64,000 nucleotides of DNA from Neobacillus paridis (lineage in GTDB: Bacteria > Bacillota > Bacilli > Bacillales > Cytobacillaceae): positions 248,001 through 312,000 of the forward strand of contig NZ_JAESWB010000168.1 of the NCBI RefSeq assembly GCF_016765675.1, read 5' to 3'. The notes beneath the pieces are model-generated. The model was not told the origin of the DNA and did no database searches. It worked only from the letters and a program-made list of their open reading frames with translations. The position numbers and the translations under genes were made by a program. Positions 44,911 through 53,213 of this stretch are shown here, piece by piece (positions within the stretch are counted from its first letter, which is position 1; every line of letters begins with the position of its first letter).

Positions 44911-45573
44911 GTGAAATATAGGAGTGTCTTTGATATTATCGGTCCTGTCATGATTGGACCATCAAGTTCACATACAGCTGGTGCCGCAAGAATAGGCCGG
45001 GTGGCCCGTAGTCTTTTTGGCCGAGAACCAAAATGGGCGAATATCTCTTTATATGGTTCATTTGCTAAAACATACAAAGGTCATGGTACAGATGTTGCCA
45101 TTGTTGGCGGCTTATTAGATTTTGATACGGATGATCAAAGGATCATTCACGCTCTCGATATTGCCAAGGAGCGGGGGATTAAACTTAACTTTATCGAAGA
45201 AGATGCCGTAACAGACCACCCGAACACCGCCAGAGTGATGATGGGCGATCACAATGGGGAATTGGAATTGGTCGGAATTTCAATAGGCGGTGGTAAAATA
45301 GAAATAATCGAGTTGAATGGTTTTGAGCTGAAGCTTTCTGGTAACCATCCCGCGATTCTCGTCGTCCATAACGATCGTTTTGGAGCGATCGCCAGCGTTG
45401 CCAATACCCTTGCCAAATACGAAATCAATATTGGTCATATGGAAGTTGCCCGCAAAGATGTTGGGAAAATGGCACTCATGACTATTGAAGTAGATCAGAA
45501 TATTGATGATCAGCTGCTTGTGGAACTTGAACAGCTTCCCAATATTTTAAAAGTAACGAAGATTGTAGATTAA
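44911..45573 (+). CDS. sdaAB: L-serine dehydratase, iron-sulfur type, beta subunit
   Basis: A 220-residue subunit of the [4Fe-4S] L-serine dehydratase that converts serine to pyruvate and ammonia. GPVMIGPSSSHTAGAARIGR (about 11-30) is the conserved N-terminal block. A C-terminal ACT domain (about 148-220) may bind an amino-acid effector. The start is GTG 44911 after GGGAGG. Split alpha/beta form, as in Bacillus, with sdaAA 29 bases on. Confidence 0.95.
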   Translation: MKYRSVFDIIGPVMIGPSSSHTAGAARIGRVARSLFGREPKWANISLYGSFAKTYKGHGTDVAIVGGLLDFDTDDQRIIHALDIAKERGIKLNFIEEDAVTDHPNTARVMMGDHNGELELVGISIGGGKIEIIELNGFELKLSGNHPAILVVHNDRFGAIASVANTLAKYEINIGHMEVARKDVGKMALMTIEVDQNIDDQLLVELEQLPNILKVTKIVD

Positions 45574-45602
45574 GCATTAATGGCAGCTGAAGGAGGAATT
45601 TT

Positions 45603-46487
45603 ATGTTTCGTAATGTAGCCGAATTAGTGGAATTGGCAGTCAGTCAAAATAAAAAAATCTCTGAAATCATGATTGAGCAGGAAGCAGCGGTAAGCGGCCG
45701 TTCAAAAGAAGAAGTCATGGCTCTCATGGAAAGAAATCTGACCGTGATGGAAGAAGCGGTTGAGCGAGGAATAAAAGGGGTGACATCCCATTCGGGTTTA
45801 ACCGGCGGGGATGCGGTTCTGTTGCAAAAATATATTGAAAAAGGAAATTTCCTTACAGGTGAGACCATTCTTGATGCGGTAAGTAAAGCGGTTGCCACCA
45901 ACGAAGTCAATGCGGCGATGGGAACCATTTGCGCAACTCCAACAGCCGGTTCTGCTGGCGTCGTACCGGGGACATTATTTGCAGTAAAGAAAAAGTTGAA
46001 CCCGACTAGGGAGCAAATGATCTCATTTCTTTTTACCGCCGGGGCCTTTGGCTTTGTAGTTGCTAACAATGCTTCGATTTCAGGGGCCGCCGGGGGCTGT
46101 CAGGCAGAGGTCGGTTCAGCTGCCGGAATGGCGGCTGCCGCCATTGTTGAAATGGCAGGAGGAACGCCGCAGCAATGTGCTGAGGCGATGGCGATTACGT
46201 TGAAAAATATGCTTGGATTGGTCTGTGACCCGGTTGCTGGCCTGGTGGAAGTCCCCTGTGTGAAGCGAAACGCCATGGGGGCAGCCAATGCTATGGTGGC
46301 AGCCGATATGGCCTTAGCCGGAATTACCAGCCGAATTCCATGTGATGAAGTTATTGATGCCATGTACAAAATAGGTCAATCGATGCCGACCGCATTAAAA
46401 GAAACTGCGCAGGGAGGGTTGGCGGCTACCCCGACAGGCCGTGCGCTTGCGGCAAAAATATTTGGAATGCCGCTCAAAGAAAAGTGA
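45603..46487 (+). CDS. sdaAA: L-serine dehydratase, iron-sulfur type, alpha subunit
   Basis: A 294-residue subunit carrying the iron-sulfur cluster. The cysteines in TICATPTAGSAGV (about 107-119), GGCQAEVGSA (about 165-174), CDPVAGLVEVPC (about 206-217) are the expected ligands or active-site residues. GGAGG precedes the ATG. Its TGA stop overlaps the GTG start of recG. Confidence 0.96.
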   Translation: MFRNVAELVELAVSQNKKISEIMIEQEAAVSGRSKEEVMALMERNLTVMEEAVERGIKGVTSHSGLTGGDAVLLQKYIEKGNFLTGETILDAVSKAVATNEVNAAMGTICATPTAGSAGVVPGTLFAVKKKLNPTREQMISFLFTAGAFGFVVANNASISGAAGGCQAEVGSAAGMAAAAIVEMAGGTPQQCAEAMAITLKNMLGLVCDPVAGLVEVPCVKRNAMGAANAMVAADMALAGITSRIPCDEVIDAMYKIGQSMPTALKETAQGGLAATPTGRALAAKIFGMPLKEK

Positions 46488-48532
46488 ATCAATATCTAAA
46501 CCAATCAGTAACGGTCATAAAAGGAATTGGTGAGGAAACGGCTGAAACATTAGCTGAAATGAAAATTGTTACGATTCAGGACTTATTAGAGTATTTTCCT
46601 TACCGTTATGAGGACTATCGCCTTCGCGACTTAGCAGAGGTCGACCATGAAGAAAAAGTGACAGTCGAAGGGAAGGTTCACAGTGAGCCTTCTCTTGCCT
46701 ATTATGGCGGAAAAAAATCGAAACTGACATTTCGACTTTTGGTCGGACGCTATCTAATCAAGGTAGTCTTTTTTAACCAGCCTTATTTGAAAAAGAAACT
46801 TGCTATGAATGAAACAATAACGGTGACCGGAAAATGGGATGTCCATCGCCAGACCATTACGGCGAATGAACTGCAGCTTGGCTTTAACACGAAACAGCAT
46901 GACTTTGAACCTGTTTATTCATTAAAAGGCAGATTAACAACAAAAGGTATGCGAAAATTTATCCGTCTTGCTTTTCAGCAATTTGGCCATTTTATTGAAG
47001 AAACCTTGCCTGTAACGATGCTTCAAAAGTATCGGCTTCAAGGCCGCCGGGAAGCTATCAGGGCAATGCATTTCCCACAGAATCAGGAGGATCTGAAGCA
47101 AGCCCGCAGGCGCTTTGTATATGAGGAATTTCTCTTGTTTCAATTAAAGATGCAGGGGTTAAGAAAGTTTGAACGGGAACATTCCCCTGGAATTAACCAG
47201 AATTTTCATCTTAAGAGCGTAGAGAGGTTCATTAGCAGTCTGCCATTTCCACTGACCAATGCCCAAAAACGGGTGGTCAATGAAATTTTAACAGATATGC
47301 GCTCTCCTTACCGGATGAATCGACTGTTACAGGGTGATGTGGGCTCCGGAAAGACAGTTGTAGCGGGCATCGGTCTATATGCCTCTGTGACAGCAGGATT
47401 TCAGGGTGCACTCATGGCACCAACGGAGATATTAGCCGAACAGCATGCCGCAGGCTTAAAGCAGCTTTTAGAGCCTTTTTCAGTCAGATGTGAGTTGTTA
47501 ACAAGCTCGATTAAAGGAAAGCGGAGAGGGGAAATTCTTGAAGAATTGGCTAATGGAAACGTCGATATTTTAATCGGTACACATGCGCTGATTCAGGATG
47601 AGGTTTCTTTTAAACGGCTGGGGCTGGTAATCACGGATGAACAGCATCGTTTTGGCGTTGCGCAACGGCGGATTTTGCGGGAAAAAGGGGAAAATCCCGA
47701 TGTTTTATTTATGACGGCAACACCGATTCCCCGCACGCTCGCGATCACGGTTTTTGGTGAAATGGACGTTTCCATTATTGATGAAATGCCAGCTGGAAGA
47801 AAAACTATCGAGACATATTGGGCGAAACCGGAAATGTTGGAACGGGTTCTTGCATTTGTTGAGAAGGAATTAGTCAAGGGGCACCAGGCTTACGTCATCT
47901 GTCCATTAATCGAAGAATCGGACAAGCTGGATGTTCAAAACGCGATTGATGTTCATGCAGCATTAAGTCAATATTTTCAACATCGATATCGTGTTGGTTT
48001 AATGCATGGCCGGCTAAACTCTGAGGAAAAGGATTCTGTTATGAAAGCCTTTAGCACGAATGAAGTGCAGGTCCTTGTTTCAACCACCGTGGTTGAAGTT
48101 GGAGTGAACGTGCCAAATGCGACGATCATGGTGGTTTATGATGCGGAAAGATTTGGCCTGTCACAGCTGCATCAACTCCGCGGCCGTGTTGGTCGGGGAA
48201 GTGATCAATCCTATTGTATTCTCCTGGCCAGTCCTAAATCGGAGGAAGGGCAGGAAAGAATGAGAATCATGACTGAGACAAATGATGGTTTTGTGCTTAG
48301 TGAAAAGGATCTGGAGTTGAGAGGACCGGGAGACTTTTTTGGAAAGAAACAAAGCGGTATACCAGAGTTCAAGGTAGCTGATATGGTTCACGATTATCGT
48401 GCCTTGGAAACTGCCCGCAATGATGCGGCCATTCTAATCCAATCGCAGTATTTTTGGTCCTCACCTGAGTATGGTTTCTTAAGAAAAAGGTTGGAGGAAT
48501 CCGGTATCCTAGCCGGCGAAAAGCTGGATTGA
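46484..48532 (+). CDS. recG: ATP-dependent DNA helicase RecG
   Basis: A 682-residue branch-migrating helicase acting on stalled forks and Holliday junctions. An N-terminal wedge/OB domain (about 1-240) is followed by two helicase lobes: Walker A GDVGSGKT (about 285-292), DEQHRFG (about 386-392) and QLRGRVGRG (about 564-572). The start is GTG 46484, GTGA-coupled to sdaAA; the family usually starts in this way at MNQYLNQSV-like sequence. Confidence 0.96.
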   Translation: MNQYLNQSVTVIKGIGEETAETLAEMKIVTIQDLLEYFPYRYEDYRLRDLAEVDHEEKVTVEGKVHSEPSLAYYGGKKSKLTFRLLVGRYLIKVVFFNQPYLKKKLAMNETITVTGKWDVHRQTITANELQLGFNTKQHDFEPVYSLKGRLTTKGMRKFIRLAFQQFGHFIEETLPVTMLQKYRLQGRREAIRAMHFPQNQEDLKQARRRFVYEEFLLFQLKMQGLRKFEREHSPGINQNFHLKSVERFISSLPFPLTNAQKRVVNEILTDMRSPYRMNRLLQGDVGSGKTVVAGIGLYASVTAGFQGALMAPTEILAEQHAAGLKQLLEPFSVRCELLTSSIKGKRRGEILEELANGNVDILIGTHALIQDEVSFKRLGLVITDEQHRFGVAQRRILREKGENPDVLFMTATPIPRTLAITVFGEMDVSIIDEMPAGRKTIETYWAKPEMLERVLAFVEKELVKGHQAYVICPLIEESDKLDVQNAIDVHAALSQYFQHRYRVGLMHGRLNSEEKDSVMKAFSTNEVQVLVSTTVVEVGVNVPNATIMVVYDAERFGLSQLHQLRGRVGRGSDQSYCILLASPKSEEGQERMRIMTETNDGFVLSEKDLELRGPGDFFGKKQSGIPEFKVADMVHDYRALETARNDAAILIQSQYFWSSPEYGFLRKRLEESGILAGEKLD

Positions 48533-48550
48533 TCGAAAAGCGGAAAGCGA

Positions 48551-48596
48551 AGGCAGATTGCAAGAATAAAAGTTATTCTTGCAATCTGCCTTTTTA
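48551..48596 (+). terminator. Long hairpin terminator of recG
   Basis: A perfect 19-bp stem (48551-48569 with 48573-48591), a 3-base loop and five T. Its right arm contains the -35 element of the fapR promoter. A short GAAAAGCGGAAAGCGA repeat lies just upstream (48535-48550). Confidence 0.88.
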
Positions 48597-48607
48597 AATT
48601 TTATACT
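48579..48607 (+). promoter_or_regulatory. SigA promoter of fapR operon
   Basis: TTGCAA (48579-48584), a 17-base spacer and TATACT (48602-48607). The -35 lies inside the recG terminator stem and the FapR operator follows the -10 directly. Confidence 0.75.
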
Positions 48608-48611
48608 ACTC

Positions 48612-48628
48612 TTAGTACCTAGTCATAA
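48612..48628 (+). promoter_or_regulatory. FapR operator
   Basis: TTAGTACCTAGTCATAA resembles the known FapR box (TTAGTACCTRGTCTTAA-like) and covers the expected transcription start. Binding by apo-FapR would block initiation; malonyl-CoA or malonyl-ACP would relieve it, giving feed-forward control of the operon. Confidence 0.88.
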
Positions 48629-48648
48629 GATCTCGGACGGTGTATGAA

Positions 48649-49215
48649 ATGCGACGAAACAAAAAAGAACGGCAGAAGTTATTAGCTGCCACAATTAATG
48701 AAAATCCTTTTGTAACGGATGAGGAGCTTGCTGAAACATTTAATGTCAGTGTCCAAACGATCCGTCTGGACCGATTGGAACTTTCTATTCCTGAGCTTCG
48801 TGAGCGGATAAAATCGGTGGCTGAAAAGCGGTTTGAAGATCAAGTCCGTTCCTTGCCGCTTGATGAAGTGATTGGTGAAATCATTGATATTGAGCCTGAT
48901 CGAAGTGCCATTTCCATTTTGGATGTCAAGGAAGAGCATGTGTTTAGGCGAAATCAAATTGCCCGCGGGCATCATTTGTTTGCCCAGGCCAATTCACTGG
49001 CGGTAGCGGTTATCAATGATGAGTTAGCCCTGACAGCGAAGGCAAATATCCAGTTTAAACGGTCGGTTAAACTGAAGGAACGCGTTGTGGCCAAAGCCAG
49101 AGTTACCAAAATTGATGAGGCAATTGGCAGGACCTTTGTTGAAGTAATCAGTTATGTGAATAATGAACCAGTCTTTACCGGAGACTTTGAGATGTACCGT
49201 TCAAAAACTAGCTAA
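48649..49215 (+). CDS. fapR: Fatty acid and phospholipid biosynthesis repressor FapR
   Basis: A 188-residue repressor. The N-terminal DeoR-type helix-turn-helix ([20 protein letters not shown], about 24-43) is joined to a hot-dog-fold effector domain (about 75-188) that binds malonyl-CoA; [20 protein letters not shown] is its conserved core. ATG 48649 is set by GGACGGTG upstream and gives the family-like [12 protein letters not shown] 48640 is in frame. It heads fapR-plsX-fabD-fabG-acpP with its own operator. Confidence 0.96.
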   Translation: MRRNKKERQKLLAATINENPFVTDEELAETFNVSVQTIRLDRLELSIPELRERIKSVAEKRFEDQVRSLPLDEVIGEIIDIEPDRSAISILDVKEEHVFRRNQIARGHHLFAQANSLAVAVINDELALTAKANIQFKRSVKLKERVVAKARVTKIDEAIGRTFVEVISYVNNEPVFTGDFEMYRSKTS

Positions 49216-49227
49216 AGGATGAGACAG

Positions 49228-50217
49228 ATGAAAATTGCAATCGATGCGATGGGCGGGGACAATGCCCCGAAGGAAATTGTTTTAGGAGCGATGAAGGCTG
49301 TTGAAGCCTTTTCAGATATTGAACTGATCCTTGTCGGAGACGAAGATAAAATAAATGAAACATTAACACCACATGAACGAATTTCTGCGATACATACAAC
49401 AGAGGTCATCTTGGCCACTGATGAACCAGTCAGGGCGGTGCGCCGCAAAAAAGATGCTTCGATGGTGCTAGCGGCTCGTCAGGTAGCTGAAGGATTGGCG
49501 GATGCCTGCCTGTCTGCAGGAAATACCGGGGCTCTCATGGCAGCTGGGTTATTTGTGGTCGGAAGAATCGAAGGAATCGATCGGCCGGCATTAGCACCGA
49601 CGCTGCCCACCATTGACGGCAAGGGATTTTTATTGTTAGACGTAGGGGCAAATGCCGATGCCAAGCCTGAACATTTGCTGCAGTATGCGATGATGGGCTC
49701 GATATATAGTGAGAAGGTCAGAGGCATTAAAGAACCGCGGGTTGGCCTCTTGAATATTGGAACGGAAGAAAAAAAAGGAAACGAACTGACGAAGCATGCT
49801 TTTGAACTGTTAAAAACCGCAGAAGTAAATTTTATCGGTAATGTGGAGGCGCGTGATTTGCTTTCTGGTGTCGCCGATGTTGTTGTTACTGATGGTTTTA
49901 CCGGTAATATGGTCTTAAAAACGATTGAAGGCACTGCTCTGGGGATGTTTAAAATGTTAAAAACGGCTTTAATGAGCAGCGTTAAAAGCAAGCTGGCTGC
50001 AGCCGTTTTAAAACCCAACCTGAAGCAATTGAAAAATACCTTGGATTATTCTGAATACGGCGGGGCAGCGCTTTTTGGCTTAAAAGCTCCGGTCATCAAG
50101 GCACATGGTTCCTCAAATGCCCAGGCGCTTTTCAGTGCAGTAAAACAAACAAGAGAAATGGTTGCCAATAATGTTGTCGGCATGGTCAAACAAACGGTGG
50201 AAGAGAATAAACAATAG
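49228..50217 (+). CDS. plsX: Phosphate acyltransferase PlsX
   Basis: A 329-residue enzyme that converts acyl-ACP to acyl-phosphate, the donor for Pls[16 protein letters not shown] (about 4-18), [13 protein letters not shown] (about 91-103) and [10 protein letters not shown] (about 225-234) are characteristic. ATG 49228 is favoured by AAAGGATGAG spacing; ATG 49219 is in frame. Peripheral membrane enzyme linking fatty acid and phospholipid synthesis; under FapR control. Confidence 0.96.
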   Translation: MKIAIDAMGGDNAPKEIVLGAMKAVEAFSDIELILVGDEDKINETLTPHERISAIHTTEVILATDEPVRAVRRKKDASMVLAARQVAEGLADACLSAGNTGALMAAGLFVVGRIEGIDRPALAPTLPTIDGKGFLLLDVGANADAKPEHLLQYAMMGSIYSEKVRGIKEPRVGLLNIGTEEKKGNELTKHAFELLKTAEVNFIGNVEARDLLSGVADVVVTDGFTGNMVLKTIEGTALGMFKMLKTALMSSVKSKLAAAVLKPNLKQLKNTLDYSEYGGAALFGLKAPVIKAHGSSNAQALFSAVKQTREMVANNVVGMVKQTVEENKQ

Positions 50218-50228
50218 GGAGTGATCAT

Positions 50229-51173
50229 ATGGGAAAAATCGCTTTTGTGTTTCCTGGGCAAGGATCTCAAACTGTAGGGATGGGGAAAGAGCTTGCCGAG
50301 AAACATCCTGATATTATGGCCTATTTTCAAAAAGCTGATGAAACATTAAACAGTTCATTGAGCACATTAATTTTCGAAGGTCCCAAAGAGGAACTGACAC
50401 TAACAGTGAACACTCAGCCTGCACTTTTAACCACAAGCATCGCGATTTTGCATTTTTTTCAAAAATCAGGAATAGTTCCAGATTTTGTCGCCGGTCACAG
50501 CCTTGGTGAATATACCGCACTTGTCGCTGCCGGAGTACTAAACTTTGAAGATGGGGTATATGCGGTCAGAAAAAGAGGCGAATTTATGGAAAATGCCGTA
50601 CCGAATGGTGAAGGCTCCATGGCTGCTGTTTTAGGGCTGGAGCGTGATAAACTATTAGCCGTTACCGAAGAGGTTACAGCATCCGGGTCTCCTGTTGCAC
50701 TGGCCAATTTAAATTGTCCTGGTCAAATTGTCATTTCCGGTTCAAAAACAGGCGTGGAATTGGCAGGAGGAAAGGCAAAAGAAGCTGGTGCAAAAAGGGT
50801 ATTGCCGCTGGAAGTGAGCGGACCGTTCCATTCTCCATTAATGAAGCCGGCTGCAACCCAGCTGCGGGAAGTTTTAGATGGTCTAGAGATGCATGATGCC
50901 CGCATTCCGGTTGTCGCTAATGTGACTGCAGAACCAATTAATTCCGCAGCCGAAATCAAGGATCAATTAATCGAGCAACTGTATTCTCCCGTATTATGGG
51001 ATGACTCGGTGCGAAAAATGATTGCCATGGGTGTGGACACTTTCATTGAAATCGGTCCGGGAAAGGTCCTTTCCGGGTTGATAAAAAAAATCGATAAGAC
51101 AGTGACAGCCTATTCAGTTTCGGACGAAGCTAGCGCAGCGCAAGTAATCCATGCCTTAAAGGAGGAAAAATGA
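50229..51173 (+). CDS. fabD: Malonyl-CoA:ACP transacylase
   Basis: A 314-residue enzyme that loads malonate onto ACP. FPGQGSQ (about 7-13), nucleophile serine in [10 protein letters not shown] (about 89-98) and the catalytic histidine in GPFHSPLM (about 198-205) are intact. The stop overlaps fabG in ATGATGA. Confidence 0.97.
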   Translation: MGKIAFVFPGQGSQTVGMGKELAEKHPDIMAYFQKADETLNSSLSTLIFEGPKEELTLTVNTQPALLTTSIAILHFFQKSGIVPDFVAGHSLGEYTALVAAGVLNFEDGVYAVRKRGEFMENAVPNGEGSMAAVLGLERDKLLAVTEEVTASGSPVALANLNCPGQIVISGSKTGVELAGGKAKEAGAKRVLPLEVSGPFHSPLMKPAATQLREVLDGLEMHDARIPVVANVTAEPINSAAEIKDQLIEQLYSPVLWDDSVRKMIAMGVDTFIEIGPGKVLSGLIKKIDKTVTAYSVSDEASAAQVIHALKEEK

Positions 51174-51919
51174 TGAGTTTAACGGGAAAAACAGCACTGG
51201 TAACAGGAGCATCTCGGGGAATCGGCCGGGCAATTGCCCTTGAACTTGCAAGCCAGGGTGCCAATGTGGCCGTAAATTATGCCGGCAGTGAAGCGAAAGC
51301 AAATGAAGTAGTCGATGAAATCAAAGCTCTTGGCAGGGATGCTTTTGCGTATAAATGCAATGTTTCCGATTCAGCAAATGTTACTGAAATGGTAAAAAGT
51401 GTGATAGACCGTTTTGGCAGTCTGGATATTCTTGTGAATAATGCCGGCATAACAAAGGATAATTTAATCATGAGAATGAAGGAAGAAGAATGGGATGATG
51501 TCATTAATATTAACCTAAAAGGGGTTTTTTTAGTGACAAAAGCGGTCACAAGGCAAATGATGAAGCAGCGCAAAGGGCGGATTATTAATATTGCTTCGAT
51601 CGTCGGTGTCAGCGGTAATCCCGGCCAGGCCAACTATGTAGCTGCAAAAGCGGGAGTGATTGGCTTGACAAAAACAACCGCAAAAGAGCTCGCTTCGCGG
51701 AATATCACTGTTAATGCGATCGCACCTGGTTTTATCACGACAGATATGACGGATCAACTGCCGGAAGAGATAAAAGCAGAAATGTTAAAACAAATTCCAT
51801 TGGCACGTTTAGGGGAACCAAAAGATGTTGCTAAAGCGGCTGCCTTCCTGGCCTCGGACGATGCCGCCTATATCACCGGGCAAACATTAAATATCGACGG
51901 TGGAATGGTAATGTTATAG
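51173..51919 (+). CDS. fabG: 3-oxoacyl-ACP reductase FabG
   Basis: A 248-residue short-chain dehydrogenase using NADPH to reduce beta-ketoacyl-ACP. The cofactor loop [12 protein letters not shown] (about 11-22), NNAG, and the catalytic Ser-Tyr-Lys set (S in SIVGVSGN, then YVAAK) are present. AAGGAGG at 51159-51165 fits ATG 51173 best; ATG 51170 is also in frame. Confidence 0.96.
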   Translation: MSLTGKTALVTGASRGIGRAIALELASQGANVAVNYAGSEAKANEVVDEIKALGRDAFAYKCNVSDSANVTEMVKSVIDRFGSLDILVNNAGITKDNLIMRMKEEEWDDVININLKGVFLVTKAVTRQMMKQRKGRIINIASIVGVSGNPGQANYVAAKAGVIGLTKTTAKELASRNITVNAIAPGFITTDMTDQLPEEIKAEMLKQIPLARLGEPKDVAKAAAFLASDDAAYITGQTLNIDGGMVML

Positions 51920-51942
51920 TTTATTCTCTGACAGAAATCCTT

Positions 51943-51948
51943 TATAAT
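51943..51948 (+). promoter_or_regulatory. Possible acpP promoter -10 element
   Basis: A perfect TATAAT lies 23 bases before the acpP start in the short fabG-acpP gap. The -35 (TTTATT at 18 bases) is poor. An extra acpP promoter would make sense given how abundant ACP is. Confidence 0.4.
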
Positions 51949-51970
51949 AGCTTGAGGGGAGGTGAAGAGC

Positions 51971-52204
51971 ATGGCAGATGTATTAGAACGTGTAACAAAG
52001 ATCATCGTTGATCGTTTAGGCGTCGACGAGTCCCAAGTGACCCTTGAGGCTTCATTTAAAGATGATCTTGGTGCTGATTCCCTTGATGTAGTGGAACTCG
52101 TTATGGAATTAGAAGATGAGTTCGATATGGAAATTTCTGACGAAGATGCTGAGAAGATTAGCACAGTAGGTGATGCTGTGAACTACATAAATAGCAAAAA
52201 GTAA
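51971..52204 (+). CDS. acpP: Acyl carrier protein
   Basis: A 77-residue acidic four-helix protein that carries acyl chains on 4'-phosphopantetheine attached to S37 in [18 protein letters not shown] fixes the ATG at 51971. Nearly identical to B. subtilis ACP. Last gene of the FapR-controlled group, followed by a terminator hairpin. Confidence 0.97.
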   Translation: MADVLERVTKIIVDRLGVDESQVTLEASFKDDLGADSLDVVELVMELEDEFDMEISDEDAEKISTVGDAVNYINSKK

Positions 52205-52225
52205 TTTCGTTAGAATCAAAACATC

Positions 52226-52257
52226 AAAGCTCCGTTTTCAAACGGGGCTTTCTTATG
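52226..52257 (+). terminator. Probable terminator of acpP
   Basis: A 12-bp stem AAAGCTCCGTTT (52226-52237) with AAACGGGGCTTT (52240-52251), one U-G pair and a tight loop. The T-run is short, so termination may be partial. Confidence 0.65.
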
Positions 52258-52299
52258 TAGAATAGAACTTGGCCGATGAAACGAAACTGCCAGGTTTTT

Positions 52300-52328
52300 T
52301 TGCTTTTTGTGGTAGTTTTTCTTAAACT
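52300..52328 (+). promoter_or_regulatory. Candidate SigA promoter of rnc
   Basis: TTGCTT (52300-52305), a 17-base spacer, TAAACT (52323-52328), 42 bases before the rnc start. Confidence 0.45.
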
Positions 52329-52369
52329 AACAATAGCATATTCAAATTTATTGCAAGGTGGAGACGTTA

Positions 52370-53116
52370 ATGCGTTGGAACGGGAAAGAAAATGAAGGTA
52401 ATAATCGGACCATAGAAAGGCAATTTAAAAAATTTCAAGAGCAAATAGGGATTACCTTTACGAATGAAAAATTATTAAAACATGCTTTTACTCATTCATC
52501 ATATGTGAATGAGCATCGAAGAAAGCCTTTTGAAGATAATGAAAGACTTGAATTTTTAGGAGATGCCGTCTTAGAACTAACCGTTTCTCAGTTCCTTTTC
52601 AAAAAATATCCGACAATGGCGGAAGGAGAGTTGACGAAACTAAGAGCTGCCATTGTATGTGAGCCGTCACTTGTTAAGTTTGCTAACGAACTTGAATTTG
52701 GAAAATTAATCTTACTTGGTAAAGGGGAAGAAATGACAGGTGGCAGAGAGCGTCCGGCCCTCTTGGCTGACGTCTTTGAAGCATTTATTGGCGCTCTTTA
52801 TTTGGATCAAGGAATCGACAGCGTTATTAGTTTTTTGGAAAAGACTGTCTTTCCGAAAATTAATGCCGGTGCTTTTTCTCATGTGATGGATTTTAAAAGC
52901 CAATTGCAGGAGATCGTTCAGCGGGATGGTACAGGTATAATTGAATACCGGGTCCTGCAGGAAAAGGGACCTGCCCACAATAAAGAATTTGTCTCAAGGG
53001 TCACATTAAATGGAGAAGAATTAGGGGTGGGAACCGGCAGGTCCAAGAAAGAGGCCGAACAGCATGCCGCCCAAATGGCATTATCCCGCCTAAAATCGGC
53101 AGGAACCCCCCACTGA
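52370..53116 (+). CDS. rnc: Ribonuclease III
   Basis: A 248-residue dsRNA-specific endonuclease that processes rRNA and scRNA and turns over antisense duplexes. The catalytic signature [14 protein letters not shown] (about 60-73), a distal [13 protein letters not shown] acid pair and a C-terminal dsRNA-binding domain (about 170-245) are present. ATG 52370 is set by AAGGTGGAG; GTG 52358 is in frame. Located before smc and ftsY as in Bacillus. Confidence 0.96.
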   Translation: MRWNGKENEGNNRTIERQFKKFQEQIGITFTNEKLLKHAFTHSSYVNEHRRKPFEDNERLEFLGDAVLELTVSQFLFKKYPTMAEGELTKLRAAIVCEPSLVKFANELEFGKLILLGKGEEMTGGRERPALLADVFEAFIGALYLDQGIDSVISFLEKTVFPKINAGAFSHVMDFKSQLQEIVQRDGTGIIEYRVLQEKGPAHNKEFVSRVTLNGEELGVGTGRSKKEAEQHAAQMALSRLKSAGTPH

Positions 53117-53213
53117 TTGAGGTATCGCTTAATAAAGTTAAAAACAAAACAACATAGAATGGTCAAATGTTTTAAGAGGAGAAATCCCTAAGCATTTTTG
53201 GGAGGATTATTGA

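Noticed and set aside
49479-50018. 179-codon open frame on the minus strand inside plsX
   Set aside because: Antisense shadow of a conserved gene; serine- and proline-rich product typical of reverse-frame reading.
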